Source: JBFXAN01 sp050184225 (GTDB lineage: Bacteria > Chloroflexota > Dehalococcoidia > CAUJGQ01). Taken from it: a DNA stretch of 46,378 nt. The DNA is taken from NCBI GenBank assembly GCA_050184225.1, contig JBFXAN010000036.1, forward strand, positions 1 to 46,378, in the 5' to 3' direction. Below the pieces are notes generated by a model, which did no database searches, was not told the DNA's origin, and saw only the letters and a program-made list of their open reading frames with translations. A program made the translations under genes and the position numbers. Positions 1-8,713 of the stretch are shown in pieces (position 1 is the first letter of the stretch; each line of letters starts with the position of its first letter).

Positions 1-336
1 CCTACGCGCGTAGGCGATGCTTTGATCTCGCCGAGCGGACCGCCATCGCCAGCGTTCCGGTCAGCACGGCCACCTGGTCTTTCGCGCGCCCTCGGCGGCA
101 TCGTACGCGCGGCATCCCGACTTAGTGTCGCTTACTCCCTACCCGCCGGGATGGGGTAGGGGTAAACGTCGCCGCGGTTAAGCGGCGAGGGCGTACTCGT
201 TAGAGTTCGCGTTTATTTTTTGCCAGCAGTTTTACGGGGACACCGGCACCCCGGCGCGCAATCTCGGTACGTTGTCTCCTGTCGATTCCTGTCGTCCCCT
301 CGGACCCTATCAGTATAGCACATTCCACTGGTCCGG
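1..336. other. gene-free stretch with two small hairpins
   Basis: I see no convincing gene here. A 67-codon minus-strand frame at 200-403 exists, but its N-terminus is written by the adjacent palindrome and it resembles no family I know. Two short inverted repeats are visible: CCCTACCC at 137-144 with GGGGTAGGG at 153-161, and CGCCGC at 170-175 with GCGGCG at 182-187. Either could fold in RNA, but neither is followed by a T-run typical of a terminator. Confidence 0.4.
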
Positions 337-476
337 CCGTTCTTGAAACACAAAGGGCGCCAAGGAGGCAAAGGTCACAGAGTTCTTTGATGTTTGTCCG
401 CAAAGTTTACGCGTACTATACACAATTGAACTTTGTGCTCTTTGCCTCCTTGGCGCCCTTTGTGTTTCAAGAACGG
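337..476. repeat. long inverted repeat R1a, perfect 37-bp arms
   Basis: The left arm is 337-373 and the right arm 440-476. The arms are exact reverse complements over 37 bp, with a 66-base centre. The right arm ends at 476 and the PBP stop codon occupies 477-479 on the minus strand, so the palindrome begins at the base after the stop. As RNA it would be a very strong hairpin that could terminate or protect the 3' end of the lanthipeptide/PBP transcript. The text (cacaaagggcgccaaggagg) is similar in style to R1b and R1c in the transporter operon, but not identical. Confidence 0.9.
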
Positions 477-2591
477 TCAGCGCAGCACCCAGGATTCGAG
501 GATGCGGCGGACGATCGGAGCGGCCTCGAGGGAGCCAGAGTTGCCGTCGTCGAGGACGACGATCGCGACGCCGCGCGCGTTGGTGCGGGGGGCATAGGAG
601 ACGAAGAGGGCGTGCGTCTGCTCGCCACGGTCTTCGGCGGAACCGGACTTGCCGGCGGCGTCGAGCCGGGAGCCGGCGAAGGCGTAGTTGGCGGTGCCGC
701 GCGGGTCCTGGACGACCATCGTCGTGCCGCGCTTGATCACGTCGAGCGTCGCCGGCGAGACGGGCAGACGGCCGGTCTCCTTGGCGGTGAAGGACTCGAT
801 CACCGTGTTCGTGCCGGCCTCGCGCGTCTCTTTGACGAGCACCGGCGTACGCCGCACGCCGTTGGCGGCGATCGCGCTGTAGGCGTTGGCGATCTGGAGC
901 GGCGTGGTGAGGAGGAAGCCCTGGCCAATGCTCATGTTGACGGTGTCACCGCTGAACCAGCCCTCGTTGACATTCTGCTGCTTCCACTCGGGTCCCGGGG
1001 CGACGCCGGCGGCGTCCTCCAGACCGTTGAGTCCGGTCTGGCTGCCGAAGCCGAAGCCCTTGGCGAACTCGGTGAGGATACGGGGGTCGATGCCGTCGAT
1101 CTTGAGGCCGATATCATAGAAGACGGGGTTGCATGAGCGCATCAATCCCTCGGCGATCGTCAGCGGTCCCTCATTGACCGTGGTCCAGTTCCGCTTGGGT
1201 GTGTTCTGGCCGAGGCCGTACCAGACGGGCGTGCATTCGACGCGGCTGCTCGCGGTGTAGCCCGCCCGCTCCAGTCCCGCCGCCGCCGTGATGACCTTGA
1301 ACGTCGAGCCAGGCGGGTAGGTTGCGGCAATGGCCCGGTTGAGCAGCGGCGTGCGCGGATCGCCGAGCAGCTGACCAGCGGCATCGGCGCTGATGCCGGT
1401 GACCCAGGCGTTCGGATCGAACGCGGGGTAGCTCGCCATCGCGACGACGGAGTTGTCACGCGGGTCGAGCAGGACGGCGCTGCCGACGCGCTCGCCGAGC
1501 GCGCCGACGAGCGCGAGCTGGGCGCTGACGTCGATCGTCGTGACAATGTCCTGTGCCGGCCGTCCCGGCCGCTTCGCCAGCTCCGCCACCAGCCCCCCTT
1601 CCGGTGTGATGATCGTCAGGCGCGCGCCGCGCTGTCCGGCAAGCTGCTCCTCCATTGACGCTTCAAGCCCCAACCCACCGACGAGATCACCCTGCTGATA
1701 GCCCTCGCCGCGAAGCTGCTGCAGCTGTTCGGCCGTGATTGGCGCGACGTAGCCGACGACGTGTGCCAGCGCCGCGCCGTGGGGATAGACGCGGCGGGGC
1801 GTGCGCTGGACGACGACGCCGGCGGTCCCCTCCAGTTCGCTCACCAGCTCCGGCGGTGCGTTGGGCGGCAGGGTCTTCAGCGGAATGAAGACATCGATCT
1901 GCGCCTGCGGATCATCGACCTTGGCGCGGATCTCCTGCTCGGGAATCTCAAGTTTCTGGGCGAGATACGCGATCAAGCCGTTCCGGTCCTGGACGATGCC
2001 GGGCACGTTGATCAGGTTCTTGGCCGTGCCGATCGTCGGCACCGAGCCGGTGACGGCGATCGGCGTGCCGTTGCGATCCAGGATCGCACCGCGCGACGGT
2101 GTATCGATCACCGTGCGGACGAGGTTGGCGCCTTTCAACTCCTTAAAGATCAGCGCCGGCGCCCACTCCACGCGCCAGTCATCACCTTCGAGGATCAGCG
2201 GCAAAACGTTGTCCTGCCGGATATCGCCCCAGAGCGATGTGGCATACGTGACGGTAAAGACGGCCTCGGCCCGATCGCCGCTCACCTGCGCCGAGCCGGC
2301 GGGCGCCGCCGCCACCGTCGTGATGCGGGCCTCGTCGGCGATGTCTTCATGTCGGCTGATGAAGCGCTCGCGGGCGATCGCCTGGCGAGAACCGGCGGAG
2401 AGCAGATCATACATCGTGTCGTACTGACCGCCGGACCAGAGCAAGAGGTACTGCCGGACGACATCGTCGGCGGTCGGCCGGGCCGGCGTCGCCTCCGGAA
2501 GTACGGCCACTTCGCTTTCGGGCTTCTGCCGCGAGCAGGCGACGATCAGAAACGAGGCAACGATGATGAGGCTGAGTCGCAGAAGGGTCAC
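477..2591 (-). CDS. class B penicillin-binding protein with MecA-type N-terminal domain
   Basis: A D,D-transpeptidase that would cross-link peptidoglycan outside the membrane. I start it at GTG 2591, which has GGAG about 6 bases upstream and begins directly with a hydrophobic segment ending in a lipobox-like sequence (FLIVAC); the longer upstream reading frame has no signal. Length is 704 residues, normal for the MecA/PBP2a class. Order: signal, NTF2-like MecA_N domain (about residues 40-150), PBP dimerisation domain (starting near IDTPSRGAILDRNG), then transpeptidase. The catalytic motifs are intact: STFK with Ser429, SCN at 486-488, and KSG at 648-650. It lies 47 bp downstream of the lanthipeptide synthetase on the same strand, so it may be co-transcribed. 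Whether it is a housekeeping PBP or part of self-protection cannot be decided from sequence. Confidence 0.93.
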   Translation of the reverse strand: MTLLRLSLIIVASFLIVACSRQKPESEVAVLPEATPARPTADDVVRQYLLLWSGGQYDTMYDLLSAGSRQAIARERFISRHEDIADEARITTVAAAPAGSAQVSGDRAEAVFTVTYATSLWGDIRQDNVLPLILEGDDWRVEWAPALIFKELKGANLVRTVIDTPSRGAILDRNGTPIAVTGSVPTIGTAKNLINVPGIVQDRNGLIAYLAQKLEIPEQEIRAKVDDPQAQIDVFIPLKTLPPNAPPELVSELEGTAGVVVQRTPRRVYPHGAALAHVVGYVAPITAEQLQQLRGEGYQQGDLVGGLGLEASMEEQLAGQRGARLTIITPEGGLVAELAKRPGRPAQDIVTTIDVSAQLALVGALGERVGSAVLLDPRDNSVVAMASYPAFDPNAWVTGISADAAGQLLGDPRTPLLNRAIAATYPPGSTFKVITAAAGLERAGYTASSRVECTPVWYGLGQNTPKRNWTTVNEGPLTIAEGLMRSCNPVFYDIGLKIDGIDPRILTEFAKGFGFGSQTGLNGLEDAAGVAPGPEWKQQNVNEGWFSGDTVNMSIGQGFLLTTPLQIANAYSAIAANGVRRTPVLVKETREAGTNTVIESFTAKETGRLPVSPATLDVIKRGTTMVVQDPRGTANYAFAGSRLDAAGKSGSAEDRGEQTHALFVSYAPRTNARGVAIVVLDDGNSGSLEAAPIVRRILESWVLR

Positions 2592-2638
2592 ACGCGCTCC
2601 GATCACGTGACGGGGGCTGCGAACGAGGAGAGGGATCT

Positions 2639-5437
2639 TTAGTGTAGCAACGTGCGAGCGACTCTGCCCGGCGCCGATCGCTCCGGAGCACGCGTCACGC
2701 GACCGCGTGTGACGATCCCCGCGCGCTGGAATGCGGCACGGCTGAGCAGGTGGGGCCGACGGCCGGGATCGCTCAACCGGAGCAGGCACGTGAGCACGCC
2801 GGCATAGCCAACCATCAGGTCGGGTGCATCGACACCGCTGGTATCACGGTGCCAGGCAGGCAGGTGAACGCGCTGCACGAGAAAGGCCTGGAGGAGCCGC
2901 GACAGTCGATCGGCCTCGACGAGATGGGCGCGGTCACCGCCCGCCTGATAGCAGTCAAGCAGGAACTCGATCGCACCGGCGAGGCCATGGCACTGCGTGG
3001 GTCCGGCCCAGCGCGCGCCATAGGCGGCGGTGCAGGCGGCGCGGCGGGCAAGCTCGCCTGCGGTGGGGAGCAGATCGCACGCGGCCGCATGGAGGAAGAA
3101 GCGGCCGATGCCTGTCGCACCATGACACCAGGCCGGGCCGGTGCGGTGGCCGCCTTCAACATCCGGCCAGTCGACGCCGCTGCCGTCGTGGAGCGCCGGT
3201 TCCGCCTGCCGTGCCAGCCAGCGGCCGGTATCACGTGCGGTGGCGGCGAAGCGTTCCTGTCCCGTGGCATCGTGGAGATCGAGCAACACGTCGGCGATGC
3301 CGGCGGCGCCGTGAGCGTAACCGAGAAACACGCGATCGCTGGCGCCCTCATAGCCCGGCGGAATCCGCCAGCAGCGCTCGCCGGGGGAGGGGGATTCGGC
3401 AACGTCGAGCAGATGATCCCCTACCTCGATTGCGTCGCGGAGGTGTTCGGTGTTACCAGTCGCGTCCCAGAGGAAGAGGTGAAAGCGGAGCCGGCCGGCA
3501 CTCCCGTTGAACAGGTCCGGCGACGCATGCGGCAGCGAGGCGACGAACCGTCCCCGCGTTTGGGCTGCCTCAATCAGCGCCGGGTCGCCGAGCACCTGTC
3601 CGGCACGCAGGAGCGCGGCCCCGATCCCCGCCTCGCCGACGTAAAGTCCGGGCAGCGGTGGCCCGGCAAATGATGGCGCCGCCTGCAGCCAGCGGGCCGC
3701 GCCACCCAGCACCCGACGCGGCCGCGCGCCGCCCAGCGTTGCCGTCACCTCAGCCAACGCGAGCACTGCCCCGGCACTGCCCCGGTTGATGTCGCGCGGC
3801 AGCAGTCCGGGGGCGGCACCACTGTCCACGCTGCGCCATGCGAGACCACCTTCGGCCGAAGCCGGGATCGCCGTGTCGCACAGGGTCGTTGCAAGGGTTC
3901 GAGCAAGCGTACGAAAGCGGCAGCGGGAGGGCACCGGTCGATGCTCCCGCGCTCGACCTGCGGCCGTCGATTGATGCCAGCGTGCGTGCCGAGCGGGAGC
4001 ATCGCTCGCGGCCAGCGTAGCGGCGACCTCTGCCATTGATGCGAAGCGGTCTGCAGGATCGGGTGCGATGCACCGGGCGATCGCGTGTGTCAACCGGCGC
4101 GGGGTCGCCGGGTTGACCAGGTTCGGCGGGCGGTCCAGGAGTGATTGTGGATTCGGGGCGTGGGACGGGTCGGCGCCGGTGGTCATGAAGTACAGGAGGG
4201 CGCCGAGGCTGTAGATATCATCGGCGATCGCGGGTGGGCGGCCGGCTGATCGCTCCGGCGACATATAGCCCGGCGTTCCGGCATGCTCGGGTGCCAGGGT
4301 CATGTCCATTCGGGAGACGGTCTCGAAGTCGATCAGGTGCAGATTCTCGTCCGGTGTGACGATCACGTTCGGTGCTTTGAGGTCGCCGTAGACGATGCCG
4401 CGGTGATGCAGCGCGCCCAGCATCTCCGCAAGCGAGCAGCCCCAGGCGATCACCTGGTCGGCTGAGAGGAAGCGGCCCTGCACCGCCAACTGAGCGACGT
4501 ATTGTTCCAGGGTGAGGCCGTCGCAGTGCTCCATCGCGAGATAGAGGTCGCCGTGGTGTTCGAAGAGATCGAAGATGCGAGGAAAGCGAGGGTCGGGCGC
4601 AAGCTCCCGGAGAACCGCGGCCTCATGCCGGAGGCGATCTCCCGAGGCCGATACGGCGTCGCGGACCTGCTTGAGCACGCAGCGCGACCCGGTTCGGGTG
4701 TTAACGGCCAGCCGGACGATGCTGCGCGGCGACTGCTGGAGCACGGCGACGGTGAGATAGTGACGGCCGGCGAGCAGGCTTGGCCGGGGGCGTGGTATGA
4801 CGACACCGGCGGCGACGAAGGGATCGACGGCCCAAACGGGGGCGCTGTAATTGATCGTGCGCCGATCCGGGCTCAAGCTCCCGTCGGGCGCTGCGAGGGC
4901 CGGCGTTACTTCCCCCAGCAGCGTCTGCATGTATCGCGGGACGAATGCACCATATCGATAGTGGACGAGGCTACCGGGGCGGAGCGGCCGGTCTGAGGGG
5001 ACCGCCGGACCAGGCAGACCACGGGTCGCCTGATCCAGCGCGACGGCAAGCCGAACGGCCTGATCATCGTCCATCGGGTACACGGTGATGAACTTGCCGG
5101 CCTGGGTCGGTCCGGCATCACCGCTGTTCAGCCGCTCGAGGTGGGGGAGCGAAGCCGCCACTTTGAACCCGGCCGGTTCTCGGAGTATCACCGGCAGGGC
5201 GCGGCGCAGGACGGTGGCAGCCGACTCGGCCGTCGCGGAGATGTGGAGCTTCCACCCCTGAGAGGGGATGCCGGCGTGATGGTTGGCGACCTCGATCCAC
5301 ACCTCGTCAGGCGTGACCGGCTTCACTGTCCAGCCGGCGACGGCTGCCGGACCGCTGCATGCATCGAGCACGAGCGACAGGATGCTCTCGGTCTGCCGTT
5401 CGGCGGTCCCGTCGATGCATGCAGCGGCCATCAGCAT
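2639..5437 (-). CDS. lanL: LanL-type (class IV-like) lanthipeptide synthetase
   Basis: A three-domain enzyme that would phosphorylate Ser/Thr of a precursor peptide, eliminate phosphate to give dehydro-residues, and cyclise them with Cys to lanthionines. It has 932 residues, usual for LanL/LanKC. The N-terminal part holds the family signature HYRYGAF (about residue 180), followed by a Ser/Thr kinase with the catalytic loop YGDLKAPN (Asp352, Lys354), DFE at 370-372 in place of DFG, and GTPGYMSPE. The C-terminal LanC domain has GYAHGAAG (His709), WCHG (Cys771) and QCHG (Cys816, His817). Those three residues match the NisC zinc ligands in order and spacing (45 residues versus 46). Retained zinc ligands point to class IV; class III cyclases normally lack them. 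GAGGAG lies just upstream of the ATG. The gene is 37 bp after the precursor. Confidence 0.92.
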   Translation of the reverse strand: MLMAAACIDGTAERQTESILSLVLDACSGPAAVAGWTVKPVTPDEVWIEVANHHAGIPSQGWKLHISATAESAATVLRRALPVILREPAGFKVAASLPHLERLNSGDAGPTQAGKFITVYPMDDDQAVRLAVALDQATRGLPGPAVPSDRPLRPGSLVHYRYGAFVPRYMQTLLGEVTPALAAPDGSLSPDRRTINYSAPVWAVDPFVAAGVVIPRPRPSLLAGRHYLTVAVLQQSPRSIVRLAVNTRTGSRCVLKQVRDAVSASGDRLRHEAAVLRELAPDPRFPRIFDLFEHHGDLYLAMEHCDGLTLEQYVAQLAVQGRFLSADQVIAWGCSLAEMLGALHHRGIVYGDLKAPNVIVTPDENLHLIDFETVSRMDMTLAPEHAGTPGYMSPERSAGRPPAIADDIYSLGALLYFMTTGADPSHAPNPQSLLDRPPNLVNPATPRRLTHAIARCIAPDPADRFASMAEVAATLAASDAPARHARWHQSTAAGRAREHRPVPSRCRFRTLARTLATTLCDTAIPASAEGGLAWRSVDSGAAPGLLPRDINRGSAGAVLALAEVTATLGGARPRRVLGGAARWLQAAPSFAGPPLPGLYVGEAGIGAALLRAGQVLGDPALIEAAQTRGRFVASLPHASPDLFNGSAGRLRFHLFLWDATGNTEHLRDAIEVGDHLLDVAESPSPGERCWRIPPGYEGASDRVFLGYAHGAAGIADVLLDLHDATGQERFAATARDTGRWLARQAEPALHDGSGVDWPDVEGGHRTGPAWCHGATGIGRFFLHAAACDLLPTAGELARRAACTAAYGARWAGPTQCHGLAGAIEFLLDCYQAGGDRAHLVEADRLSRLLQAFLVQRVHLPAWHRDTSGVDAPDLMVGYAGVLTCLLRLSDPGRRPHLLSRAAFQRAGIVTRGRVTRAPERSAPGRVARTLLH

Positions 5438-5474
5438 TCACTCCTCTTTCATGCCCAGTTGAAGACGGCAGGTG

Positions 5475-5801
5475 CTATGCACCGGCCTCCGCGCGGAGCG
5501 AGATCTCGCAGCCGATGACGATCGTGTAGCGGCTGCAGGTTCCGACGCAGATCGTGCCGATCTTGATATTCGGCGCCGGCACAAGACCGCCGTCGAATGC
5601 GTAGCCCGCGACCTCCGCCTCCTCGACCCCTTCGGCGCGGAGCAGTTCCGCGATCGTCGCGCCCGGAATGCCCGCCTCGAGCAGCATCTGAACGTGATCG
5701 GGGGTGATCTCACCGGCGGCTTGCGGGCTGGCCGCGACGCGCCGGCCAACCTCGTCCGCCGCAATGCTCAGCTGTGTCTGCTCAAAAGTGTTGTCAGCCA
5801 T
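5475..5801 (-). CDS. lanA: lanthipeptide precursor peptide
   Basis: A 108-residue peptide directly upstream of the synthetase on the same strand. Residues 1-72 form an acidic, helical leader (LLEAGIPGATIAELLRAEGV region) ending in Gly-Gly at 71-72. The remaining 36 residues form a core rich in ring-forming residues: Thr83, Cys85, Thr88, Cys89, Ser90, Thr93, Cys98 and Ser101. Three Cys and five Ser/Thr allow up to three (methyl)lanthionine rings. The tail after Ser101 is LRAEAGA. A GAAAGG ribosome-binding site lies about 10 bases before the ATG. No LanT transporter or dedicated leader protease is nearby, so export and leader removal would depend on genes elsewhere. The double-Gly cleavage site is inferred from pattern, and the ring topology is unknown. 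Confidence 0.85.
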   Translation of the reverse strand: MADNTFEQTQLSIAADEVGRRVAASPQAAGEITPDHVQMLLEAGIPGATIAELLRAEGVEEAEVAGYAFDGGLVPAPNIKIGTICVGTCSRYTIVIGCEISLRAEAGA

Positions 5802-6256
5802 GTCTGGTGTGCCTTTCTGCGTGTATCGCTGCTGTGGGGGCGAACATCGGCAGAACTGAGGGTGAACTGTACCTCCTCGCGTACCCTCGTGTTGCTCTCT
5901 CGGGGGCCATCATGAGTGTGAGTCACAAAATATGAATAGTCTGTCACCGATAAGACAGATGTCAGTGCATTAGCGCCGCGTTTGGCATGACGGTGGCGGT
6001 GCTTCGTCATTTCCGGCGCGGGACCACGATTTGATCGCCGGCAGACCGTTCGGCCGGCAGCGCCACTGCCATCCGGTAGGAATCGCAACCTCACCGCGGA
6101 TGGCGTGCGTCGGTGGCGATCGGTCGGCGCGATCGGCCCTGGCGGTCGTGGCAGGAGCAGATGGCATGAACGTTACTGGAAATAGCGACACGAATCGCTG
6201 TCCGGGACCGTCACCGCCACGCACTCCGGCGCGATCGAAAGGGAAGCAGGGTAGAC
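5802..6256. other. intergenic region between lanA and divergent hydrolase
   Basis: This is the divergent regulatory region between the lanthipeptide genes (minus) and the alpha/beta hydrolases (plus). It includes an AT-richer stretch at about 5925-5975 (catattttgtgactcac on the minus strand) and a small stem, ctgtc at 5941-5945 with gacag at 5954-5958. These probably belong to promoters or operators, but I cannot assign clear -35/-10 pairs. Short reading frames here look spurious. Confidence 0.4.
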
Positions 6257-7063
6257 ATGACGGCAGCGCAGCAGACCGGCCAAATCAGATCCCCAGACGG
6301 CACACCCATTGGCTACCGACGCACCGGAGCGGGGACACCGCTCGTGCTGGTGCATGGTGGTGCTGCCGACGGCACACGGTGGGGGTCGGTCCTGCCGGCT
6401 CTCGAGGAGCGTTTCATCGTGTACGCGGTTGATCGGCGGGGGCGCGGCCTGAGCGGCGACACGTCGACCCACTCGATCGCGCAGGAGTCCGACGATATTG
6501 GAGCCGTTGTCAATTCGATCGGCGGGCCGGTGGACCTACTCGGCCACTCCTACGGCGCACTCCTCGCGTTGGAAGCAGCACGACGGAGCGATAGCGTGCG
6601 CCGGCTCGTGTTGTATGAGCCGCCGATCCCAACCGGGACGCCGCTCTATTCCGCCGCGACACTCGATCGGATGCAGGCGTTGATCGACGCCGGCGAGCGC
6701 GATGCGATGCTCGCCACCTTCTTCCGGGACGTTGTCGGCATGCCGGAGGACGAGCTGTCGTTGATACGCGCGCAGCCGGTCTGGCAGGCGCGGGTGGCAG
6801 CGGCACACACCATCCCCAGGGAACTCCGGAGCATCGACCGATACGACTTCAAACCCGAACGCTTCAAGGGAATGCGGACACCGTGCCTGCTACTGTTTGG
6901 CGGCGACAGCCCTGCGTTCCTCAAGGACGCGACCGCGGCGGTCCGCACGGCCCTGAGCGCGAGCCGAATCGCCGTGATGCCCGGCCAGCAACATATCGCG
7001 ATGAACACCGCGCCAGACCTGTTTCTCAGGGAGGTGCTGGGGTTCCTCACGGCGGACCGTTGA
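6257..7063 (+). CDS. alpha/beta hydrolase
   Basis: A 268-residue cytosolic alpha/beta-hydrolase-fold protein. Visible features are the oxyanion-hole HGG after LVLVHGGAADG, the nucleophile elbow GHSYG at about residues 96-100, a likely acid in LLFGGDSP, and a likely catalytic His in GQQHIA near residue 252. There is no signal peptide. ATG 6257 is preceded by a purine-rich GAAGCAGGG. It is followed 41 bp later by a second hydrolase on the same strand, so the two probably form an operon. Substrate unknown; the family includes esterases, haloperoxidase-like enzymes and lactonases. Confidence 0.88.
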   Translation: MTAAQQTGQIRSPDGTPIGYRRTGAGTPLVLVHGGAADGTRWGSVLPALEERFIVYAVDRRGRGLSGDTSTHSIAQESDDIGAVVNSIGGPVDLLGHSYGALLALEAARRSDSVRRLVLYEPPIPTGTPLYSAATLDRMQALIDAGERDAMLATFFRDVVGMPEDELSLIRAQPVWQARVAAAHTIPRELRSIDRYDFKPERFKGMRTPCLLLFGGDSPAFLKDATAAVRTALSASRIAVMPGQQHIAMNTAPDLFLREVLGFLTADR

Positions 7064-7104
7064 ACCTCTCACGACGACACACATACGACGAAAGAGGCAG
7101 ACCA

Positions 7105-7920
7105 ATGACACAACACGCGATTGATCAGACGTTCACCAGCACGTTGCTCGCGACGGGCGTGCGACTGAACTACGTCGAACAGGGCGACCCGAACGGGCCG
7201 GCAGTGATCATGCTGCATGGGTTCAGCGATTCCAGTTTCTCTTGGAGTGAGGTGCTGCCGCGGCTGTCGCCGGAGTTTCACGTCTTCGCGCTCGATCAGC
7301 GAGGGCACGGCGGTTCCGACCGGCCGGAGAGCGGTTACACCATCGGCGACTTCGCCGGCGATGTGATCGCCTTCATGGACGCCGTCGGGCTGCCGATGGC
7401 GACGGTGGTGGGGCACTCGATGGGAAGCTTCATCGCACAACGGGTGGCGAGCATCGCATCGCACCGGGTCGAGCGACTGGTGTTGATCGGCAGCACTGTC
7501 TCCCGGACGGCGATTCTGACCGACCTGCAGGCGGAGGTAGCGGAACTCGCGGAACCCCTGCCCGAGGTGTTCGCCGTCGAGTTCCAGGCGAGCACGATCC
7601 ATCGGCCACTGGCAGACAGTTTCTTTAAGCGGGCGGTTCAGGAGACGCTGAAAGTGCCACTCCGCGTCTTGCGGGAGACAGTCGCCGGTTGGTTCGTGGA
7701 GGAGCGCTGGGCTGCGCCGGAGCACCTGACGATGCCGGTGCTGATCCTCTGGGGCGATCAAGACGCCTTCTTCCACCGCGAAGACCAGGATGCCCTCCTC
7801 GCGGCGCTGCCCCTTGCGGCCTTCACAGCCTATCCGGAAACTGGGCACGCGCTCCACTGGGAGCAACCGGAGCGGTTCGCTGCCGATCTCGATGCGTTCA
7901 TGCGCGGAGCGCAATCGTAG
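7105..7920 (+). CDS. alpha/beta hydrolase
   Basis: A 271-residue alpha/beta hydrolase. The ATG at 7105 has AAAGAGG upstream and starts exactly where family similarity starts; the longer frame from 6883 only overlaps the preceding gene. Motifs are HGFSDSS (oxyanion hole), GHSMGS (nucleophile Ser near residue 104), GDQDAFF (acid) and TGHALHWE (His). This is a distinct subfamily from the upstream neighbour rather than a recent duplicate. A long inverted repeat begins 5 bp after the stop. Substrate not inferable. Confidence 0.9.
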   Translation: MTQHAIDQTFTSTLLATGVRLNYVEQGDPNGPAVIMLHGFSDSSFSWSEVLPRLSPEFHVFALDQRGHGGSDRPESGYTIGDFAGDVIAFMDAVGLPMATVVGHSMGSFIAQRVASIASHRVERLVLIGSTVSRTAILTDLQAEVAELAEPLPEVFAVEFQASTIHRPLADSFFKRAVQETLKVPLRVLRETVAGWFVEERWAAPEHLTMPVLILWGDQDAFFHREDQDALLAALPLAAFTAYPETGHALHWEQPERFAADLDAFMRGAQS

Positions 7921-7925
7921 TCACA

Positions 7926-7996
7926 CCTGGGAGCGCGGGCATCCTGCCCGCAACGAGGACAAGCGACCGGGCGGGCAGAATGCCCGCGCTCCCAGG
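7926..7996. repeat. inverted repeat R4, 26-bp arms
   Basis: The arms 7926-7951 and 7971-7996 are reverse complements with one mismatch (text starts cctgggagcgcgggc) around a 19-base loop. It lies 5 bp after the hydrolase stop. It could act as a transcription barrier or 3'-end stabiliser. Its sequence is unlike the other palindrome families in the window. Confidence 0.88.
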
Positions 7997-8050
7997 GTAG
8001 GGGTGAATCGAGTGGGAGAACCGTCGCCGGTGCCGGCGCCGGACGCTTCC

Positions 8051-8079
8051 TTGATGTGGGTTTAAGGTTCTGTTGATAT
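8051..8079 (+). promoter_or_regulatory. candidate sigma-70-type promoter
   Basis: TTGATG at 8051-8056 and TGATAT at 8074-8079 with a 17-base spacer, about 155 bases before the small membrane protein gene. This is a weak pattern match only. Confidence 0.3.
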
Positions 8080-8234
8080 ATGGCGGATCGATTCGTGAGA
8101 TAACTGGATCACGCCACGAACGGGCGCCGGCTCCGCTTGAGGGCGGTTCGAAGGGATAACCACAGCCCACGACACAGTTCCTCGCAGCCGGTGCAGGTGG
8201 CCGAAGCCGCCGCATGGATGCGGGAGGAACTATT

Positions 8235-8519
8235 GTGAATCAAAACCAAACGAATCGATCGGGCCAGGGTCTTGCGGACCTCCGGCCGTCATCGCCGGGG
8301 CAGCTGGCGCTGATCGGTGCCGGGCTGTGGCTCGCGGGGTTCGTCATCCCGGTGCTCGGTATCCTGTCAGTCTTGGGGATCGCCGCGCTGGTGGTGGCCG
8401 GACTCAGCCTCTTCATTCGCCCGCGCACACAGGAGAAGTACTGGCGCGGCCGTCGCATTGATCTGGACGGCGAACCCGGCTGGGGTGAGCGGCTGTACCG
8501 CATGATCTACCGTCGCTAA
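8235..8519 (+). CDS. small two-helix membrane protein
   Basis: A 94-residue protein starting at GTG 8235, chosen because GGGAGGAA lies about 5 bases upstream; a longer frame starts at 8214. After a polar N-terminus it has a hydrophobic hairpin of two helices (LALIGAGLWLAGFVIPVLGI and LSVLGIAALVVAGLSLFI), then a basic cytoplasmic tail with YWRGRRIDLDG and a closing MIYRR. I do not recognise a named family. The basic, Trp/Arg-rich tail is the most distinctive part. It stands alone between hairpin R4 and a strong terminator. Confidence 0.75.
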   Translation: MNQNQTNRSGQGLADLRPSSPGQLALIGAGLWLAGFVIPVLGILSVLGIAALVVAGLSLFIRPRTQEKYWRGRRIDLDGEPGWGERLYRMIYRR

Positions 8520-8575
8520 CATCCGCGTCTCATCAGCCGCACATCGAGCCGTGCGGCGCGAGGGCAACCCGCGAG

Positions 8576-8608
8576 GCCGCCATCTCCGATCGGAGATGGC
8601 GGCTTTAT
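8576..8608 (+). terminator. rho-independent terminator
   Basis: A perfect 28-bp palindrome at 8576-8603 (gccgccatctccga and its complement) followed by tttatt. It sits 57 bases after the small membrane protein gene. Confidence 0.75.
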
Positions 8609-8713
8609 TCGTGTCGGGTGACGGTCGGACCCAGCGCAAACTGTTTGCGATCGTCGTAATACTGCCGCTATGCGACCCGGTGCGCGGTGTATGATCGTTC
8701 GCCGGAGGGACCG

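Noticed and set aside
200..403. 67-codon minus-strand frame
   Set aside because: Part of it is written by palindrome R1a, the rest lacks family similarity, and there is no clear ribosome-binding site.
6257..7920. Alpha/beta hydrolases as part of the lanthipeptide cluster
   Set aside because: They lie on the opposite strand behind a 455-bp regulatory gap and have no features of leader peptidases.
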